From positions 124,001 to 188,000 of the forward strand of contig NZ_RWGU01000048.1 of the NCBI RefSeq assembly GCF_003944755.1: a stretch of DNA of 64,000 bases, read 5' to 3'. This DNA is from Rhodovulum robiginosum. Lineage in GTDB: Bacteria > Pseudomonadota > Alphaproteobacteria > Rhodobacterales > Rhodobacteraceae. The notes under the pieces are model-generated. The model searched no databases. It saw only the letters and a list, made by a program, of their open reading frames with translations, and was not told where the DNA came from. Positions 25,780 to 36,322 of this stretch are shown one piece after another (the stretch's first letter is position 1; each line of letters opens with the position of its first letter). The position numbers and the translations under genes are program-made.

Positions 25780-26862
25780 ATGGGCGCCTATATCCTTCGG
25801 CGATTGCTGCTGATTATCCCCACGCTCCTGGGGATCATGATCATCAATTTCACGCTCACCCAGTTCGTGCCGGGCGGTCCGATCGAACAGATCATTGCCC
25901 AGCTCGAGGGCGAGGGCGACGTGTTTCAGGGCATCGCCGGCGGCGGCGACGTGGGCGAGACCATCCAGGCCGGCGATAGCGATTACGTGGGCGCCCGCGG
26001 CCTGCCGCCCGAGTTCATCGAAGAGCTCGAGCGCGAGTTCGGCTTTGACAAGCCCCCGTTGCAGCGGTTCCTCAACATGATCTGGAACTACGCCCGCTTC
26101 GATTTCGGCGAGAGCTATTTCCGCTCGATCTCGGTGGTCGACCTGGTGCTGGAAAAGATGCCGGTCTCGATCACGCTGGGGCTGTGGTCGACGCTGATCG
26201 CCTATCTTGTCTCGATCCCGCTGGGCATCCGAAAGGCGGTGAAGGACGGCTCGCCCTTCGACACCTGGACAAGCGGCGCGATCATCGTGGGCTACGCGAT
26301 CCCCGGCTTTCTGTTCGCGGTGCTGCTGCTGGTGGTGTTTGCCGGCGGGTCGTACCTGCAATGGTTCCCGCTGCGGGGGCTGGCGTCGGACAACTTCGAC
26401 GATCTCAGCCTTCTGGGCAAGATCGGCGATTATTTCTGGCACATCACGCTTCCGGTGCTGGCCTCGACGATCTCCAGCTTTGCCACGCTGACGCTTCTGA
26501 CCAAGAATTCGTTCCTGGACGAGATCAAGAAGCAGTACGTCATCACCGCAAAGGCCAAGGGGCTGGGCGAGGGGGCGGTGCTTTACGGCCATGTCTTTCG
26601 CAACGCGATGCTGATCATCATCGCGGGCTTTCCCGGCCTTTTCATCAGTGTTTTCTTCGGCTCGTCGATCATTATCGAGACGATCTTTTCGCTCGACGGG
26701 CTGGGGCGGCTGGGCTTCGAGGCGGCGGTGGCGCGCGATTACCCGGTGATCTTCGCCACGCTTTACGTGTTCGGCCTGATCGGGCTGCTTGTCGGGCTGT
26801 TGTCCGACCTGATGTATGTGCTGGTCGACCCCCGGATCGATTTCGAAAGCCGGGAGACCTGA
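25780..26862 (+). CDS. yejB: Peptide ABC transporter permease YejB
   Basis: The 360-residue permease starts [20 protein letters not shown], the typical first helix of Dpp/Opp-type inner permeases. A large periplasmic insertion between the first two helices holds the acidic [20 protein letters not shown], characteristic of YejB. The EAA-like loop is [21 protein letters not shown]. The family tail [13 protein letters not shown] is present. It pairs with YejE. Confidence 0.95.
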   Translation: MGAYILRRLLLIIPTLLGIMIINFTLTQFVPGGPIEQIIAQLEGEGDVFQGIAGGGDVGETIQAGDSDYVGARGLPPEFIEELEREFGFDKPPLQRFLNMIWNYARFDFGESYFRSISVVDLVLEKMPVSITLGLWSTLIAYLVSIPLGIRKAVKDGSPFDTWTSGAIIVGYAIPGFLFAVLLLVVFAGGSYLQWFPLRGLASDNFDDLSLLGKIGDYFWHITLPVLASTISSFATLTLLTKNSFLDEIKKQYVITAKAKGLGEGAVLYGHVFRNAMLIIIAGFPGLFISVFFGSSIIIETIFSLDGLGRLGFEAAVARDYPVIFATLYVFGLIGLLVGLLSDLMYVLVDPRIDFESRET

Positions 26863-26866
26863 GCGC

Positions 26867-27976
26867 ATGTTCACCCTCTCGCCCCTCAACCAGCGCCGCT
26901 GGCGCAATTTCAAGCGCAACCGCCGCGCCTACTGGTCGCTGATCATCTTTTCCATCCTCTTCGGCCTGTCGCTTTTCGCCGAGGTGATCGCCAATGACAG
27001 GCCGATCTACGTGCAGTATCGCGGCGAGAGCTTCTTTCCGATCTACAGTTTCTACCCGGAAACCGCCTTTGGCGGCGACCTGCGCACAGAGGCCGTCTAC
27101 CGCGACGTCGAGGTGCAATGCCTGATCGTCACCGGTGGCGTGCTGGATTGCTGGGACTATCCCGAAGAGCTGATCGAGGATGCCGAGGACGGGGTAATCG
27201 ACGGCGAGGAAATCGAGAAGGGCCGCCTCATATGGCCGCCGATCCCCTACAGCTATTCCACCGTCAACGACATCGAGGGCACCGCGCCCTCGCCGCCCGA
27301 TGACGAGCATTTGCTGGGCACCGACGACACCGCGCGCGACGTGGTGGCGCGGGTGATCTACGGCTTCCGCCTGTCGATCCTGTTCACGCTGATGGTCACC
27401 ACCATCGCCTCGCTGATCGGGGTGGTCGCCGGGGCCGTGCAAGGCTTTTTCGGCGGCTGGGTCGACCTTGTGTTCCAGCGCGTCATCGAGATCTGGACCT
27501 CTACCCCGCAGCTTTACATCATCATCATTCTCTTCGCCGTGCTGGGGCGAAGTTTCTGGCTGCTGGTGTTTCTGACCGCGCTCTTCGGCTGGCCGGCGCT
27601 GGTGGGCGTGGTGCGGGCAGAGTTTCTGCGCGCGCGCAATTTCGAATACGTGCGCGCGGCACGGGCGCTGGGTGTTTCCAACTGGACCATCATGTTCCGC
27701 CACATGCTGCCCAACGCCATGGTGGCCACGCTGACCCTGCTGCCCTTCATCATCACCGGCACCATCGGTACGCTGGCCAGCCTCGACTTTCTCGGCTTTG
27801 GCCTGCCCTCTTCGGCGCCGTCGCTGGGCGAGCTGACCCTTCAGGCCAAGCAGAACCTCCAGGCGCCCTGGCTGGCCTTCACCGCGTTCTTCACCTTCGC
27901 CATCATGCTGTCGCTTCTGGTGTTCATCTTCGAGGGCGTGCGCGATGCCTTCGACCCGAGGAAGACGTTCCAATGA
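26867..27976 (+). CDS. yejE: Peptide ABC transporter permease YejE
   Basis: The 369-residue permease starts MFTLSPLNQRRWRNFKRNRR, with the OppC_N basic segment and first helix. Its long periplasmic segment (about 45-145) includes GESFFPIYSFYPETAFGGDL, typical of YejE, then the HLLGTDDTARDVVARVIYG motif and the EAA loop YVRAARALGVSNWTIMFRHM. It starts 4 bp after yejB and overlaps yejF by ATGA, so expression is coupled. Confidence 0.95.
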   Translation: MFTLSPLNQRRWRNFKRNRRAYWSLIIFSILFGLSLFAEVIANDRPIYVQYRGESFFPIYSFYPETAFGGDLRTEAVYRDVEVQCLIVTGGVLDCWDYPEELIEDAEDGVIDGEEIEKGRLIWPPIPYSYSTVNDIEGTAPSPPDDEHLLGTDDTARDVVARVIYGFRLSILFTLMVTTIASLIGVVAGAVQGFFGGWVDLVFQRVIEIWTSTPQLYIIIILFAVLGRSFWLLVFLTALFGWPALVGVVRAEFLRARNFEYVRAARALGVSNWTIMFRHMLPNAMVATLTLLPFIITGTIGTLASLDFLGFGLPSSAPSLGELTLQAKQNLQAPWLAFTAFFTFAIMLSLLVFIFEGVRDAFDPRKTFQ

Positions 27977-29589
27977 GCGCGGTTCTGAAGGTCGATAACC
28001 TCTCGGTCAGCTTCCGGCAGGACGGGCGGGACATGCCCGCGGTCAAGGGCGTCAGCTTCGAGGTGGGGCGCGGCGAGACCGTGGCGCTGGTGGGCGAATC
28101 CGGCTCGGGCAAGTCGGTCACGGCGCTTTCTACCGTGTCGCTGCTGCCGGGCAGCGCGACTGTCACAGGCTCGATCACCTACGAGGGTGAAGAGATGATC
28201 GGCGCCTCCGAGGCACGGCTCAGGGATGTGCGGGGCGACGATATCAGCTTCATCTTCCAGGAGCCGATGACCTCGCTCAACCCGCTGCACACCCTGCAAA
28301 AGCAGCTGGGCGAAAGCCTGGCTCTGCACCAGGGGCTGACCGGTTCGGCCGCGCAGGCGCGCATTCTGGAACTGCTGCACAAGGTCGGCATCCGCGACCC
28401 AGAAAGCCGGCTGAACGCCTATCCGCACCAGTTGTCTGGCGGCCAGCGGCAGCGGGTGATGATCGCCATGGCGCTGGCCAACGGCCCTGACCTCCTGATC
28501 GCAGACGAACCCACCACCGCGCTGGACGTGACCATCGAGGCGCAGATCCTCGAACTGCTGGCCGAGCTCAAGCGCGAAGAGAACATGAGCCTGCTTTTCA
28601 TTACCCACGATCTGGGCGTCGTGCGCCGCATCGCCGACAAGGTCTGCGTGATGAAGGATGGCGAGATCGTCGAAAGCGGACCGACCGAGACGATATTCCA
28701 GACCCCCCAGCACCCCTACACCAAAATGCTGTTGGCGGCCGAGGCGGTGGGCGGGCCCGACGCGGTCAAGCCCGACGCACCCGAGATCGTGACGACCGAG
28801 GGTCTGCGCGTCTGGTTTCCCATTCAAAAGGGTCTCTTGCGGCGCACGGTGGGCCACGTGAAGGCGGTGAACGACGCCGACATCTCGGTACATGCGGGCG
28901 AGACGCTGGGGGTTGTGGGCGAATCCGGTTCCGGCAAGACGACGCTGGCGCTGGCGATCATGCGCCTTCTGTCCTCCGACGGGCGCATCGTGTTCCAGGG
29001 CCGCGACATCCAGGGGTGGAAGTCGCGCCAGCTCAGGCCGCTGCGCCGCGACATGCAGATCGTGTTTCAGGACCCTTACGGCAGTCTCAGCCCGCGCATG
29101 ACGGTCGAACAGATCGTGGCCGAGGGTCTGGGCGTGCACGGGGTCGAACCGGGGCATTCCAAGCGCGAGGAGGTCGCGCAGATGCTGACCGAGGTCGGCC
29201 TCGCCCCCGAGATGATGCACCGCTACCCGCACGAATTTTCGGGCGGCCAGCGCCAGCGTATCGCCATCGCCCGCGCGATGATCCTGCGCCCGCGGCTGCT
29301 GGTGCTGGACGAGCCGACCTCGGCGCTGGACATGACGGTGCAGGTTCAGATCGTCGAGCTGTTGCGCGATCTTCAGCGGAAATACGACCTGGCCTATCTC
29401 TTTATCAGCCACGATTTGCGCGTGGTGCGCGCGCTCAGCCACAAGATGGTCGTGATGCGTCAGGGGGATATCGTCGAATCCGGCTCGGCGGACGAGATAT
29501 TCGACGCGCCGAAAACCGAATACACCCGCACATTGATGCAGGCTGCCTTTGGCGTGCCCGGGGCTGCCCCAGCCCCGGGCGCCGCCTGA
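27973..29589 (+). CDS. yejF: Peptide ABC transporter dual ATPase YejF
   Basis: The 538-residue protein is a tandem of two ABC domains. The first has Walker [13 protein letters not shown] (about 36-47) and signature [12 protein letters not shown]. The second has Walker [13 protein letters not shown] (about 315-326), signature [14 protein letters not shown] and Walker [13 protein letters not shown]. Both sites look competent. It completes the YejABEF importer. Its 3' end contains a GC palindrome and stops 3 bp from the convergent hemN stop. Confidence 0.95.
   Translation: MSAVLKVDNLSVSFRQDGRDMPAVKGVSFEVGRGETVALVGESGSGKSVTALSTVSLLPGSATVTGSITYEGEEMIGASEARLRDVRGDDISFIFQEPMTSLNPLHTLQKQLGESLALHQGLTGSAAQARILELLHKVGIRDPESRLNAYPHQLSGGQRQRVMIAMALANGPDLLIADEPTTALDVTIEAQILELLAELKREENMSLLFITHDLGVVRRIADKVCVMKDGEIVESGPTETIFQTPQHPYTKMLLAAEAVGGPDAVKPDAPEIVTTEGLRVWFPIQKGLLRRTVGHVKAVNDADISVHAGETLGVVGESGSGKTTLALAIMRLLSSDGRIVFQGRDIQGWKSRQLRPLRRDMQIVFQDPYGSLSPRMTVEQIVAEGLGVHGVEPGHSKREEVAQMLTEVGLAPEMMHRYPHEFSGGQRQRIAIARAMILRPRLLVLDEPTSALDMTVQVQIVELLRDLQRKYDLAYLFISHDLRVVRALSHKMVVMRQGDIVESGSADEIFDAPKTEYTRTLMQAAFGVPGAAPAPGAA
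29556..29580. terminator. GC-rich hairpin at the yejF/hemN convergence
   Basis: GCCCGGGGCT (29556-29565) and AGCCCCGGGC (29571-29580) form a perfect 10-bp stem with a 5-nt loop, inside the last yejF codons. There is no T-run on either strand, so a role in ending transcription is only possible. Confidence 0.35.
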
Positions 29590-29592
29590 GGA

Positions 29593-30948
29593 TCAGATCG
29601 CCGAGCTGTGCCCGGCCTTCGACAGGTCGTACGCGTCGAAGCCCCGTGCGATCATTCGCGTGAGTGGCCGGCCCGCCTCGGGGATGGAAAGGCCGTCGTT
29701 GGTCACGTCCACGAAGCCGGGGAAGGCGTCGGCCACCTCCTGGAACATCGCGTTCAGATCGGGCTTGGAGATCCCGAACGTCTCGGTGATCTCGGCGGTG
29801 TCGATGCGGAACTCGCACATCAACTGCTCGATCATCCGCGCCCGCATGTTGTCTTCATGGGTGAAGACATGGCCGCGGCCGGTGGCAAAGCGCCCGTCGC
29901 GGATGCGCGCGGTGTAGTCGGATGTCCCGCTGAGGTTTTGGGCGTAGCCCTGCGGAAACTTCGAGATCGACGAGGCGCCGAGGCCGATAAGCGCCGGCGC
30001 GGTGTCGTCGGTGTAGCCCTGGAAGTTGCGGCGCAATTCGCCCGCATCCAGCGCCACCGCCAGCCCGTCCTCGGGGCGCGAGAAGTGGTCGATGCCGATC
30101 TCGCGGTAGCCGTCCCACAAGAACAGCTTCTTGGCGGTCTCGTAGAGCTTGAGCCGCGTCTCGGGGCTGGGCAGTGCCTCGGCCGGGATCATCGACTGGC
30201 GCCGCGCCATCCACGGCACATGCGCATAGCCGTAGAGCGCCACCCGGTCTGGCGAGAGCGACAGCAGCTTCTGCACCGATTCCGCGATCCGCTCGTTCGA
30301 CTGGTGCGGCAGGCCGTAGAGGATATCGGCATTCAGGCTGTCGATGCCCTTGGCGCGGATCATGTCGACCGCGTCGCGCGTCACGTCATAGCTCTGGATC
30401 CGCCCGATGACCGACTGGATTTGCGGATCGAAGTCCTGGATGCCGATCGAGGCGCGGTTCATCCCCGCGCCGGCCAGCACGTCGAGCCGGGCCTCGTCGA
30501 TCTCGTTGGGATCGATCTCGACCGAGAATTCGCCCTCTTCGTGCATCGGCGCGATGGCGAAAATCGATTCGGTCAGCTCCTGCATCATGTCGGCCGCCAA
30601 CAGCGTCGGCGTGCCCCCGCCCCAGTGCAGGCGCGACAATGTCACGCCCTCGGGCAGCCGGCGGCCCAGCATCGCGATCTCGGATTTCAGCGTATCGAGA
30701 TAGGCGCGAACCGGCGCGTCCGAGCGGGTGCCCTGCGTGCGGCAGGCGCAGAACCAGCACAGCCGGCGGCAGAACGGCACATGGATATACAGCGATATCC
30801 GCGAACCGGGTGCGATCTGGTCGACCCACCCGGTGAAGTCTCCGTCATCTACCGATGCCGAGAAATGTGGTGCCGTTGGGTAACTGGTGTACCGTGGCAC
30901 GCGCGCATCGAATAGACCGAGACGCGTGAGTTGCGATTCGGTGCTCAT
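29593..30948 (-). CDS. hemN: Oxygen-independent coproporphyrinogen III oxidase
   Basis: This is a radical-SAM enzyme that makes protoporphyrinogen IX without oxygen. The start MSTESQLTRLGLFDARVPRY gives 451 residues; the longer upstream frame overlaps the fnrL side without homology. The [4Fe-4S] motif CRRLCWFC (60-67, spacing C-x3-C-x2-C) is intact, preceded by SLYIHVPFC and followed by the SAM-binding LHWGGGTPTLL. The HemN C-terminal domain ends the protein. It diverges from fnrL across an FNR-type box, and hemF (46.2 kb) encodes the aerobic counterpart. Confidence 0.96.
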   Translation of the reverse strand: MSTESQLTRLGLFDARVPRYTSYPTAPHFSASVDDGDFTGWVDQIAPGSRISLYIHVPFCRRLCWFCACRTQGTRSDAPVRAYLDTLKSEIAMLGRRLPEGVTLSRLHWGGGTPTLLAADMMQELTESIFAIAPMHEEGEFSVEIDPNEIDEARLDVLAGAGMNRASIGIQDFDPQIQSVIGRIQSYDVTRDAVDMIRAKGIDSLNADILYGLPHQSNERIAESVQKLLSLSPDRVALYGYAHVPWMARRQSMIPAEALPSPETRLKLYETAKKLFLWDGYREIGIDHFSRPEDGLAVALDAGELRRNFQGYTDDTAPALIGLGASSISKFPQGYAQNLSGTSDYTARIRDGRFATGRGHVFTHEDNMRARMIEQLMCEFRIDTAEITETFGISKPDLNAMFQEVADAFPGFVDVTNDGLSIPEAGRPLTRMIARGFDAYDLSKAGHSSAI

Positions 30949-30982
30949 TGTTCTACGTTTAGCCGACCAACGGATCGCAACC

Positions 30983-30996
30983 TTGATCGAAGTCAA
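30983..30996. promoter_or_regulatory. FNR-type box between hemN and fnrL
   Basis: TTGATCGAAGTCAA matches the TTGAT-N4-ATCAA consensus except for one base. It is centred 19-20 bp before the fnrL ATG and about 41 bp from the hemN ATG. So close to fnrL, it could mediate negative autoregulation. Its position relative to hemN transcription is unclear. Confidence 0.65.
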
Positions 30997-31008
30997 AACA
31001 CCGGCGCC

Positions 31009-31755
31009 ATGGCTCTGAGCGAACCCTTCATTAAGAATCATGACTGCGCCGATTGTCCCATTCGACATCGCGCCGTCTGCGCGCGTTGCGAAACCGACGA
31101 ATTGCGCGAACTTGAGGAAATGAAGTTCTACCGGACCTTCGAGGCCGGCCAGACCGTGATCTGGTCGGGCGACCGGATGGATTTCGTCGCCTCTGTGGTC
31201 GAAGGAATCGCCACCCTGAGCCAGACCATGGAAGATGGTCGCACCCAGATGGTGGGCCTGTTGTTGCCGTCGGATTTCGTCGGCCGGCCGGGGCGCGAGA
31301 TCGCCGCCTACGACGTGATCGCGACCACCACGCTGACCATGTGCTGCTTTCGCAAGAAGCCGTTCGAAGAGATGATGGCGCACACCCCCCATATCGGCCA
31401 GCGGCTTTTGGAGATGACGCTGGACGAACTGGATGCGGCGCGCGAATGGATGCTGCTGCTGGGGCGCAAGACCGCGCGCGAAAAGATCGCCAGCCTGCTG
31501 GCGATCATCGCGCGCCGCGACGCCTCGCTCAAGCTTGCGACCACGCGCCGCAAGATCGTGTTCGACCTGCCGCTTACGCGCGAGGCGATGGCCGATTACC
31601 TCGGGCTCACGCTTGAAACCGTCAGCCGGCAGATCTCGGCGCTCAAACGCGACGGGGTGATCGTGCTGGAGGGCAAGCGCCACGTCACCGTCCCCGATTT
31701 CGACCGCCTGCTGGGCGAAACCGGCGACGACGCCGACGGCGGTCTGCCGACCTGA
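31009..31755 (+). CDS. fnrL: Crp/Fnr-family oxygen-sensing regulator FnrL
   Basis: The 248-residue protein starts MALSEPFIKNHDCADCPIRH. N-terminal cysteines C13, C16, C24 and C27 (CADCPIRHRAVCARC), with a further cysteine pair in TMCCF about 100 residues later, supply ligands for an oxygen-labile [4Fe-4S] cluster. A cyclic-nucleotide-binding-like sensor domain and the HTH LTREAMADYLGLTLETVSRQ (about 191-210) follow; the E-x3-R recognition residues match FNR-type TTGAT boxes. The gene sits between hemN and the cbb3 oxidase cluster, which carry such boxes. Confidence 0.95.
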   Translation: MALSEPFIKNHDCADCPIRHRAVCARCETDELRELEEMKFYRTFEAGQTVIWSGDRMDFVASVVEGIATLSQTMEDGRTQMVGLLLPSDFVGRPGREIAAYDVIATTTLTMCCFRKKPFEEMMAHTPHIGQRLLEMTLDELDAAREWMLLLGRKTAREKIASLLAIIARRDASLKLATTRRKIVFDLPLTREAMADYLGLTLETVSRQISALKRDGVIVLEGKRHVTVPDFDRLLGETGDDADGGLPT

Positions 31756-31792
31756 TCGCCGGCGCCCCGCCGCGGGCAAGGCGCCGGGGGCG

Positions 31793-32632
31793 TCAGTGGG
31801 CCATCAGCACCGGCACTTCGGTAAATTCCAGCATGTGACGGGTCGCGCCGCCGAGGATCGCCTCGCGGAACCGCGAATGGCCGTAGGCGCCCATCACGAT
31901 CAGGTCCGCCTCGATGTCCTGCGCGTGGCGGCGCAGCACGTCGGACACGCGGGGCATGGTCTTGGCCAGAACAGAAATTTCCGCCTTGACCCCGTGCCGC
32001 GACAGCATTTGCGACAGCGCGCCGCCCGGGTCCGACCGGTCGGCGCCGTGCTGGGGCGGGTCGATCACCGCGATGTTCACCGCCTCGGCGGCTTTCAGCA
32101 GAGGCCGGGACTGCTTGATCGCGGCCAGCGACTCGGCGCTCATGTTCCACGCGACGACGATCTTCTGGCCGATATTGGCGGTGTCAGAGCCCTCGGGGAC
32201 GATCAGAAGCGGCGCGTGCCCATCGAACAACACCGCCTCGACCGCGGCCTCGTCCTCGATCCCGCGGCCTTCGCCGTAGGGGCGCGGCATCACCACAAGA
32301 TCGGAAAACCGCGAACGCTGAGCCACCAGATGGCTGAGACCCGCGATCTGCGCTACCGCGGCCTCGCACGCCCACGCGATGCCTTCGTGATCGAGCCGCG
32401 CCTTGACCGCGGTCTCCATCGCTTCAGAATCCTCCTGAGCCTTTTGCAGGGTCTCCTGCTGAATGAAGGCGTTGGTGCCGGCGTAGTAGTATCCGGTCTG
32501 GGTGCGATCGACGCCCAGGCACAATACGTCGAGATGCGCGTCCTCGCGCCGGGCGAGGGTTATCGCCGGCTCCAACGCCGATTCCTTGAGATCGGTATCG
32601 GTGAGGATGGTGAGAATGGTCTTGTACTCCAC
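31793..32632 (-). CDS. Universal stress protein (UspA) family, tandem-domain
   Basis: The GTG start (VEYKTILTILTDTDLKESA) is supported by AAGGAGG 10 bp upstream and gives 279 residues. Two Usp domains are present. The second ends in the ATP-binding pattern MGAYGHSRFREAILGGATRH (about 252-271), while the first lacks a clear G-x2-G-x9-G motif. A UspA gene here is standard in Rhodobacter-type cco clusters. A consensus FNR box at 32700-32713 lies about 75 bp upstream, well placed for anaerobic activation. Confidence 0.9.
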   Translation of the reverse strand: MEYKTILTILTDTDLKESALEPAITLARREDAHLDVLCLGVDRTQTGYYYAGTNAFIQQETLQKAQEDSEAMETAVKARLDHEGIAWACEAAVAQIAGLSHLVAQRSRFSDLVVMPRPYGEGRGIEDEAAVEAVLFDGHAPLLIVPEGSDTANIGQKIVVAWNMSAESLAAIKQSRPLLKAAEAVNIAVIDPPQHGADRSDPGGALSQMLSRHGVKAEISVLAKTMPRVSDVLRRHAQDIEADLIVMGAYGHSRFREAILGGATRHMLEFTEVPVLMAH

Positions 32633-32699
32633 GAAAGGGCCTCCTTCCCGTCGGGGTGACGTCACCCGGCACAGTAGGGCTATGAGGATTCGCGGGGCT

Positions 32700-32713
32700 T
32701 TGACCTTGATCAA
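32700..32713. promoter_or_regulatory. FNR box serving the UspA gene
   Basis: TTGACCTTGATCAA fits TTGAC-N4-ATCAA. Its centre is about 74 bp upstream of the UspA start, so a class II transcript beginning about 41 bp from the centre would leave a leader of about 33 nt. Confidence 0.75.
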
Positions 32714-32741
32714 CTTCGTTTTGGAACTATTCCAGCAAGGC

Positions 32742-32755
32742 TTGACTTGGATCAA
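32742..32755. promoter_or_regulatory. FNR box serving ccoNOQP
   Basis: TTGACTTGGATCAA fits TTGAC-N4-ATCAA. It is centred 99 bp before the ccoN ATG and exactly 42 bp from the first box. Class II activation would start transcription near 32790. Confidence 0.8.
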
Positions 32756-32847
32756 TGCGCATTTCTGCATACGATTGGATACGTCACGGTGTCGTGAGGG
32801 AGTCGGCCGAGTGCATTCGGCTCTGAAGTACAAAGGGATACTCCGAA

Positions 32848-34449
32848 ATGTGGGACTACGCTAAGGTCGCCATGTTCGGCGTGATCGCGGTTTGCGCCGC
32901 AATCGCTGCGAACTATGCGCGCGACATGGCCTACCTCGTGCATGCGTTGATCATCATGCTCGTCGCGGCCGGTATGATGGTTTACACGCTGCGCCGCATG
33001 GGCGAAGCCAAGCCGGTCGTCGATACGACCGCCTATATGGACGACGTCATCCGCGCAGGCGTCATTGCCACGGCCTTTTGGGGCGTGGTGGGCTTTATCG
33101 CGGGCACGTTCATCGCCAGCCAGCTGGCCTTTCCTCAGCTCAATTTCGAATGGGCGCAGGGCTATGCCAACTTTGGGCGCCTGCGGCCGCTGCACACGTC
33201 GGCGGTGATTTTTGCCTTTGGTGGCAATGCGTTGATCGCAACCTCTTTCTACGTGGTCCAGCGAACGTCGGCCGCGCGCCTGTGGGGCGGGAACGCGGGA
33301 TGGTTCGTGTTCTGGGGCTATCAGCTGTTCATCGTCCTTGCGGCCACCGGCTATCTGCTGGGCGCGACCCAGTCCAAGGAATACGCCGAGCCCGAATGGT
33401 ATGTCGACTGGTGGCTGACCATCGTCTGGGTCGTCTACCTCGCGGTGTTCTTCGGCACGATCCTGAAGCGCAAGGAAAAGCACATCTACGTCGCCAACTG
33501 GTTCTACCTCAGCTTCATCGTGACCATCGCGATGCTGCACGTGGTCAACAACCTCAGCATTCCGGTGTCGCTCTTCGGCTCCAAGTCTGTGCAGCTCTTC
33601 GCCGGCGTGCAGGATGCCATGACCCAGTGGTGGTACGGCCATAACGCGGTGGGTTTCTTCCTGACCGCGGGCTTCCTGGGGATGATGTACTACTTCGTGC
33701 CGAAACAGGCGGAACGCCCGGTCTACAGCTACAAGCTGTCGATCATCCACTTCTGGGCGCTGATCTTCCTCTATATCTGGGCCGGTCCGCACCACCTGCA
33801 CTACACCGCGCTGCCCGACTGGGCCTCGACGCTGGGGATGGTGTTCTCGATCATGCTATGGATGCCCTCGTGGGGCGGCATGATCAACGGCCTGATGACG
33901 CTGTCGGGCGCCTGGGACAAGCTCAGGACCGACCCGATCATCCGGATGATGGTGGTCTCGATCGGCTTCTACGGCATGTCGACCTTCGAAGGTCCGATGA
34001 TGTCGATCAAGGCGGTCAATTCGCTGTCGCATTACACCGACTGGACGATCGGCCACGTGCATTCCGGTGCTCTGGGCTGGAACGGCATGATCACCTTCGG
34101 TGCGCTCTACTTCCTGGCCCCGCGGCTTTGGAACAAGGAGCGGCTCTACTCCTCCGCGATGGTATCCTGGCACTTCTGGCTGGCCACGATCGGCATCGTT
34201 CTCTACGCGGCGTCGATGTGGGTGACCGGCATCATGGAAGGCCTGATGTGGCGTGAAGTCGACGCCCAGGGCTTCCTGGTGAACAGCTTTGCCGACACCG
34301 TGGACGCCAAGTTCCCGATGTACGTGGTTCGCGCCGCGGGCGGGGCGATGTACGTCACCGGCGCGCTGATCATGTGCTACAACCTCTGGAAAACCGCGAC
34401 ATCCTCGCCCGCCCGCCAGGCGGCGCCCGTCGCGGCTCCGGCTGAATAA
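32848..34449 (+). CDS. ccoN: cbb3-type cytochrome c oxidase subunit I
   Basis: This catalytic subunit binds haem b and the b3-CuB centre and reduces oxygen with high affinity. Its 533 residues form about twelve membrane helices. Histidine segments include [32 protein letters not shown] (CuB/cross-linked Tyr region), [16 protein letters not shown] and the haem-ligand helix [14 protein letters not shown], all typical of CcoN. The start [15 protein letters not shown] follows a weak GGGATACTC. It heads ccoNOQP and is preceded by an FNR box. Confidence 0.97.
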   Translation: MWDYAKVAMFGVIAVCAAIAANYARDMAYLVHALIIMLVAAGMMVYTLRRMGEAKPVVDTTAYMDDVIRAGVIATAFWGVVGFIAGTFIASQLAFPQLNFEWAQGYANFGRLRPLHTSAVIFAFGGNALIATSFYVVQRTSAARLWGGNAGWFVFWGYQLFIVLAATGYLLGATQSKEYAEPEWYVDWWLTIVWVVYLAVFFGTILKRKEKHIYVANWFYLSFIVTIAMLHVVNNLSIPVSLFGSKSVQLFAGVQDAMTQWWYGHNAVGFFLTAGFLGMMYYFVPKQAERPVYSYKLSIIHFWALIFLYIWAGPHHLHYTALPDWASTLGMVFSIMLWMPSWGGMINGLMTLSGAWDKLRTDPIIRMMVVSIGFYGMSTFEGPMMSIKAVNSLSHYTDWTIGHVHSGALGWNGMITFGALYFLAPRLWNKERLYSSAMVSWHFWLATIGIVLYAASMWVTGIMEGLMWREVDAQGFLVNSFADTVDAKFPMYVVRAAGGAMYVTGALIMCYNLWKTATSSPARQAAPVAAPAE

Positions 34450-34460
34450 GGAGCCGAGCA

Positions 34461-35189
34461 ATGGCAATTCTCGATAAACACAAGATCCTAGAGAAGAACG
34501 CCTCGCTGCTTCTGGTGTTCAGCTTCCTGGTTGTCACCGTCGGCGGTCTGGTCGAGATCGCGCCGCTCTTCTACCTCGAAAACACGATCGAGGAGGTCGA
34601 GGGCGTGCGGCCCTACTCGCCGATGGAGTTGGCCGGGCGCGACGTTTACATCCGCGAAGGGTGCTATGTCTGCCACAGCCAGATGGTGCGCCCGATGCGC
34701 GACGAGGTGGAGCGCTACGGCCACTACTCTCTCGCGGCGGAGTCGATGTACGACCATCCGTTCCAATGGGGGTCCAAGCGGACGGGGCCGGACCTTGCCC
34801 GCCTGGGCGGGCGGTATTCGGATGACTGGCACGTGCAGCACCTGCGCGACCCGCAATCGGTGGTGCCCGAGTCGGTCATGCCGAAATACGCCTTCCTCGA
34901 AAACCGGATGCTCGACGGCGAATACATCGGGGACCTGATGCGCACCCACGTGATGGTGGGCGTGCCCTATACCGAGGAGATGCTGGAAAACGCCAGGACG
35001 GATTTCCAGGCCCAGATCGACCCCTTCGCCGATGGCGTGGACGGTCTGCTCGAACGGTACCCGGGCGCGCAGGTGCGCAACTTCGACGGAAATGACGGCA
35101 TCTCGGAGATGGACGCGCTGATTGCCTATCTGCAGATGCTGGGGACGCTGGTCGACTTTTCGACCTTCGAGCCTGACGCGAGCCGGTAA
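34461..35189 (+). CDS. ccoO: cbb3-type cytochrome c oxidase subunit II
   Basis: The 242-residue monohaem cytochrome c subunit has an N-terminal anchor helix (about 14-35, [20 protein letters not shown]) and haem motif CYVCHSQMV (C68, C71, H72). A probable axial methionine lies in [17 protein letters not shown] precedes the ATG, 11 bp after ccoN. It passes electrons from CcoP to CcoN. Confidence 0.97.
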   Translation: MAILDKHKILEKNASLLLVFSFLVVTVGGLVEIAPLFYLENTIEEVEGVRPYSPMELAGRDVYIREGCYVCHSQMVRPMRDEVERYGHYSLAAESMYDHPFQWGSKRTGPDLARLGGRYSDDWHVQHLRDPQSVVPESVMPKYAFLENRMLDGEYIGDLMRTHVMVGVPYTEEMLENARTDFQAQIDPFADGVDGLLERYPGAQVRNFDGNDGISEMDALIAYLQMLGTLVDFSTFEPDASR

Positions 35190-35198
35190 GAGGACGCA

Positions 35199-35414
35199 AT
35201 GGACACATATTCCGCCATGCGCCACTTCGCCGACAGCTGGGCGTTGCTGGCCCTGACGGTGTTCTTCGTGGGCGTGGTTGTCTGGGTGTTCCGCCCGGGC
35301 AGCACGCCCCAACACCGGGACAGTGCGAACATCCCCTTCCGTCACGACGACAAACCCGCCCGCACCGAGACGACCCATGACGGTGCGACTTCCAACAAGG
35401 AGGCGCGGAAATGA
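35199..35414 (+). CDS. ccoQ: cbb3-type oxidase small subunit CcoQ
   Basis: The 71-residue protein has one transmembrane helix (about 12-31, [17 protein letters not shown]) and a polar cytoplasmic tail. Size, helix and position between ccoO and ccoP identify CcoQ, which stabilises the complex. Its end overlaps the ccoP start (ATGA). Confidence 0.93.
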   Translation: MDTYSAMRHFADSWALLALTVFFVGVVVWVFRPGSTPQHRDSANIPFRHDDKPARTETTHDGATSNKEARK

Positions 35415-36289
35415 GCGCGAACGACAAAAGAGACCCGGACGAGGTGGAAACCACCGGCCACCAATGGGACGGGATCGAGGAGTACAACAATCCGCTGCCG
35501 CGCTGGTGGCTGTGGACCTTCTACGCCTGCATCCTTTACGCGCTGGTCTACATGGTGCTTTACCCGGCCTGGCCGCTGGTCAAGAGCGCGACACCGGGCC
35601 TTCTGGGCTACTCGACCCGTGAAAACGTGGAAAAGGAAATCCAGAAAGTCGCCGAAATGAACGCCGATCTCGTCGCCCAGCTGGAGTCGGTCGAGCTCGA
35701 CATGGAAGCGATCCGTGCCGACGATGCGCTTTACAATTACGCCGTCCAGGGCGGCGACGCGGTGTTCAAGACCTATTGCGCGCAATGCCACGGCTCAGGC
35801 GCGGCCGGTGTTCAGGCCTCGGGCTATCCCAGCCTGATCGACCCCGACTGGCTGTGGGGCGGCACGCTTGAGGAGATCTACTACACGGTCACCCACGGCA
35901 TCCGGAACGAAGACGACCCTGACGCGCGCTGGTCGCAGATGCCGGCCTTCGGCGACGACTACCTGACCGACGAGGAAATCGACTCGGTCGTGCAGTATGT
36001 CCGGCAAATTTCGGGGCAGGAACACGATGCCGCATTGGCAAGCGCCGGAGAAACGGTATTCCTCGATAACTGTGCAGCCTGCCACATGGAGGACGGCACT
36101 GGAGACCGCTATCAGGGCGCCCCGAACCTGACCGATGCGATCTGGCTATACGGGGGCGATGTCGAAACGCTGACCGAGACGGTCCGGTATGCGCGTTTCG
36201 GGATCATGCCCTCGCACGCCGAGCGTCTGTCCGAGGCCGAGCGCCGAGCGGTTGCAGTGTACGTTCATACCCGTGGCGGCGGCGAGTGA
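35411..36289 (+). CDS. ccoP: cbb3-type cytochrome c oxidase subunit III (dihaem)
   Basis: The 292-residue subunit has an N-terminal membrane anchor ([20 protein letters not shown], about 32-51) and two c-type haem motifs, CAQCH (123-127) and CAACH (221-225). Methionine ligands are likely in SQMPAF and GIMPSH. The N-terminal [18 protein letters not shown] is a CcoP hallmark. It accepts electrons from soluble or membrane cytochromes such as CycM. Confidence 0.97.
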   Translation: MSANDKRDPDEVETTGHQWDGIEEYNNPLPRWWLWTFYACILYALVYMVLYPAWPLVKSATPGLLGYSTRENVEKEIQKVAEMNADLVAQLESVELDMEAIRADDALYNYAVQGGDAVFKTYCAQCHGSGAAGVQASGYPSLIDPDWLWGGTLEEIYYTVTHGIRNEDDPDARWSQMPAFGDDYLTDEEIDSVVQYVRQISGQEHDAALASAGETVFLDNCAACHMEDGTGDRYQGAPNLTDAIWLYGGDVETLTETVRYARFGIMPSHAERLSEAERRAVAVYVHTRGGGE

Positions 36290-36300
36290 CACAACGACTT

Positions 36301-36322
36301 CCGGGGGCCGCAAGGCCCCCGG
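36301..36322 (+). terminator. Stable GNRA hairpin after ccoP
   Basis: CCGGGGGCC (36301-36309), GCAA loop and GGCCCCCGG (36314-36322) form a perfect 9-bp stem 11 bp after the ccoP stop. No T-run follows, so it may protect the 3' end of ccoNOQP mRNA rather than stop transcription. The remaining gap to ccoG (36323-36572) shows no gene and no FNR box. Confidence 0.5.
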
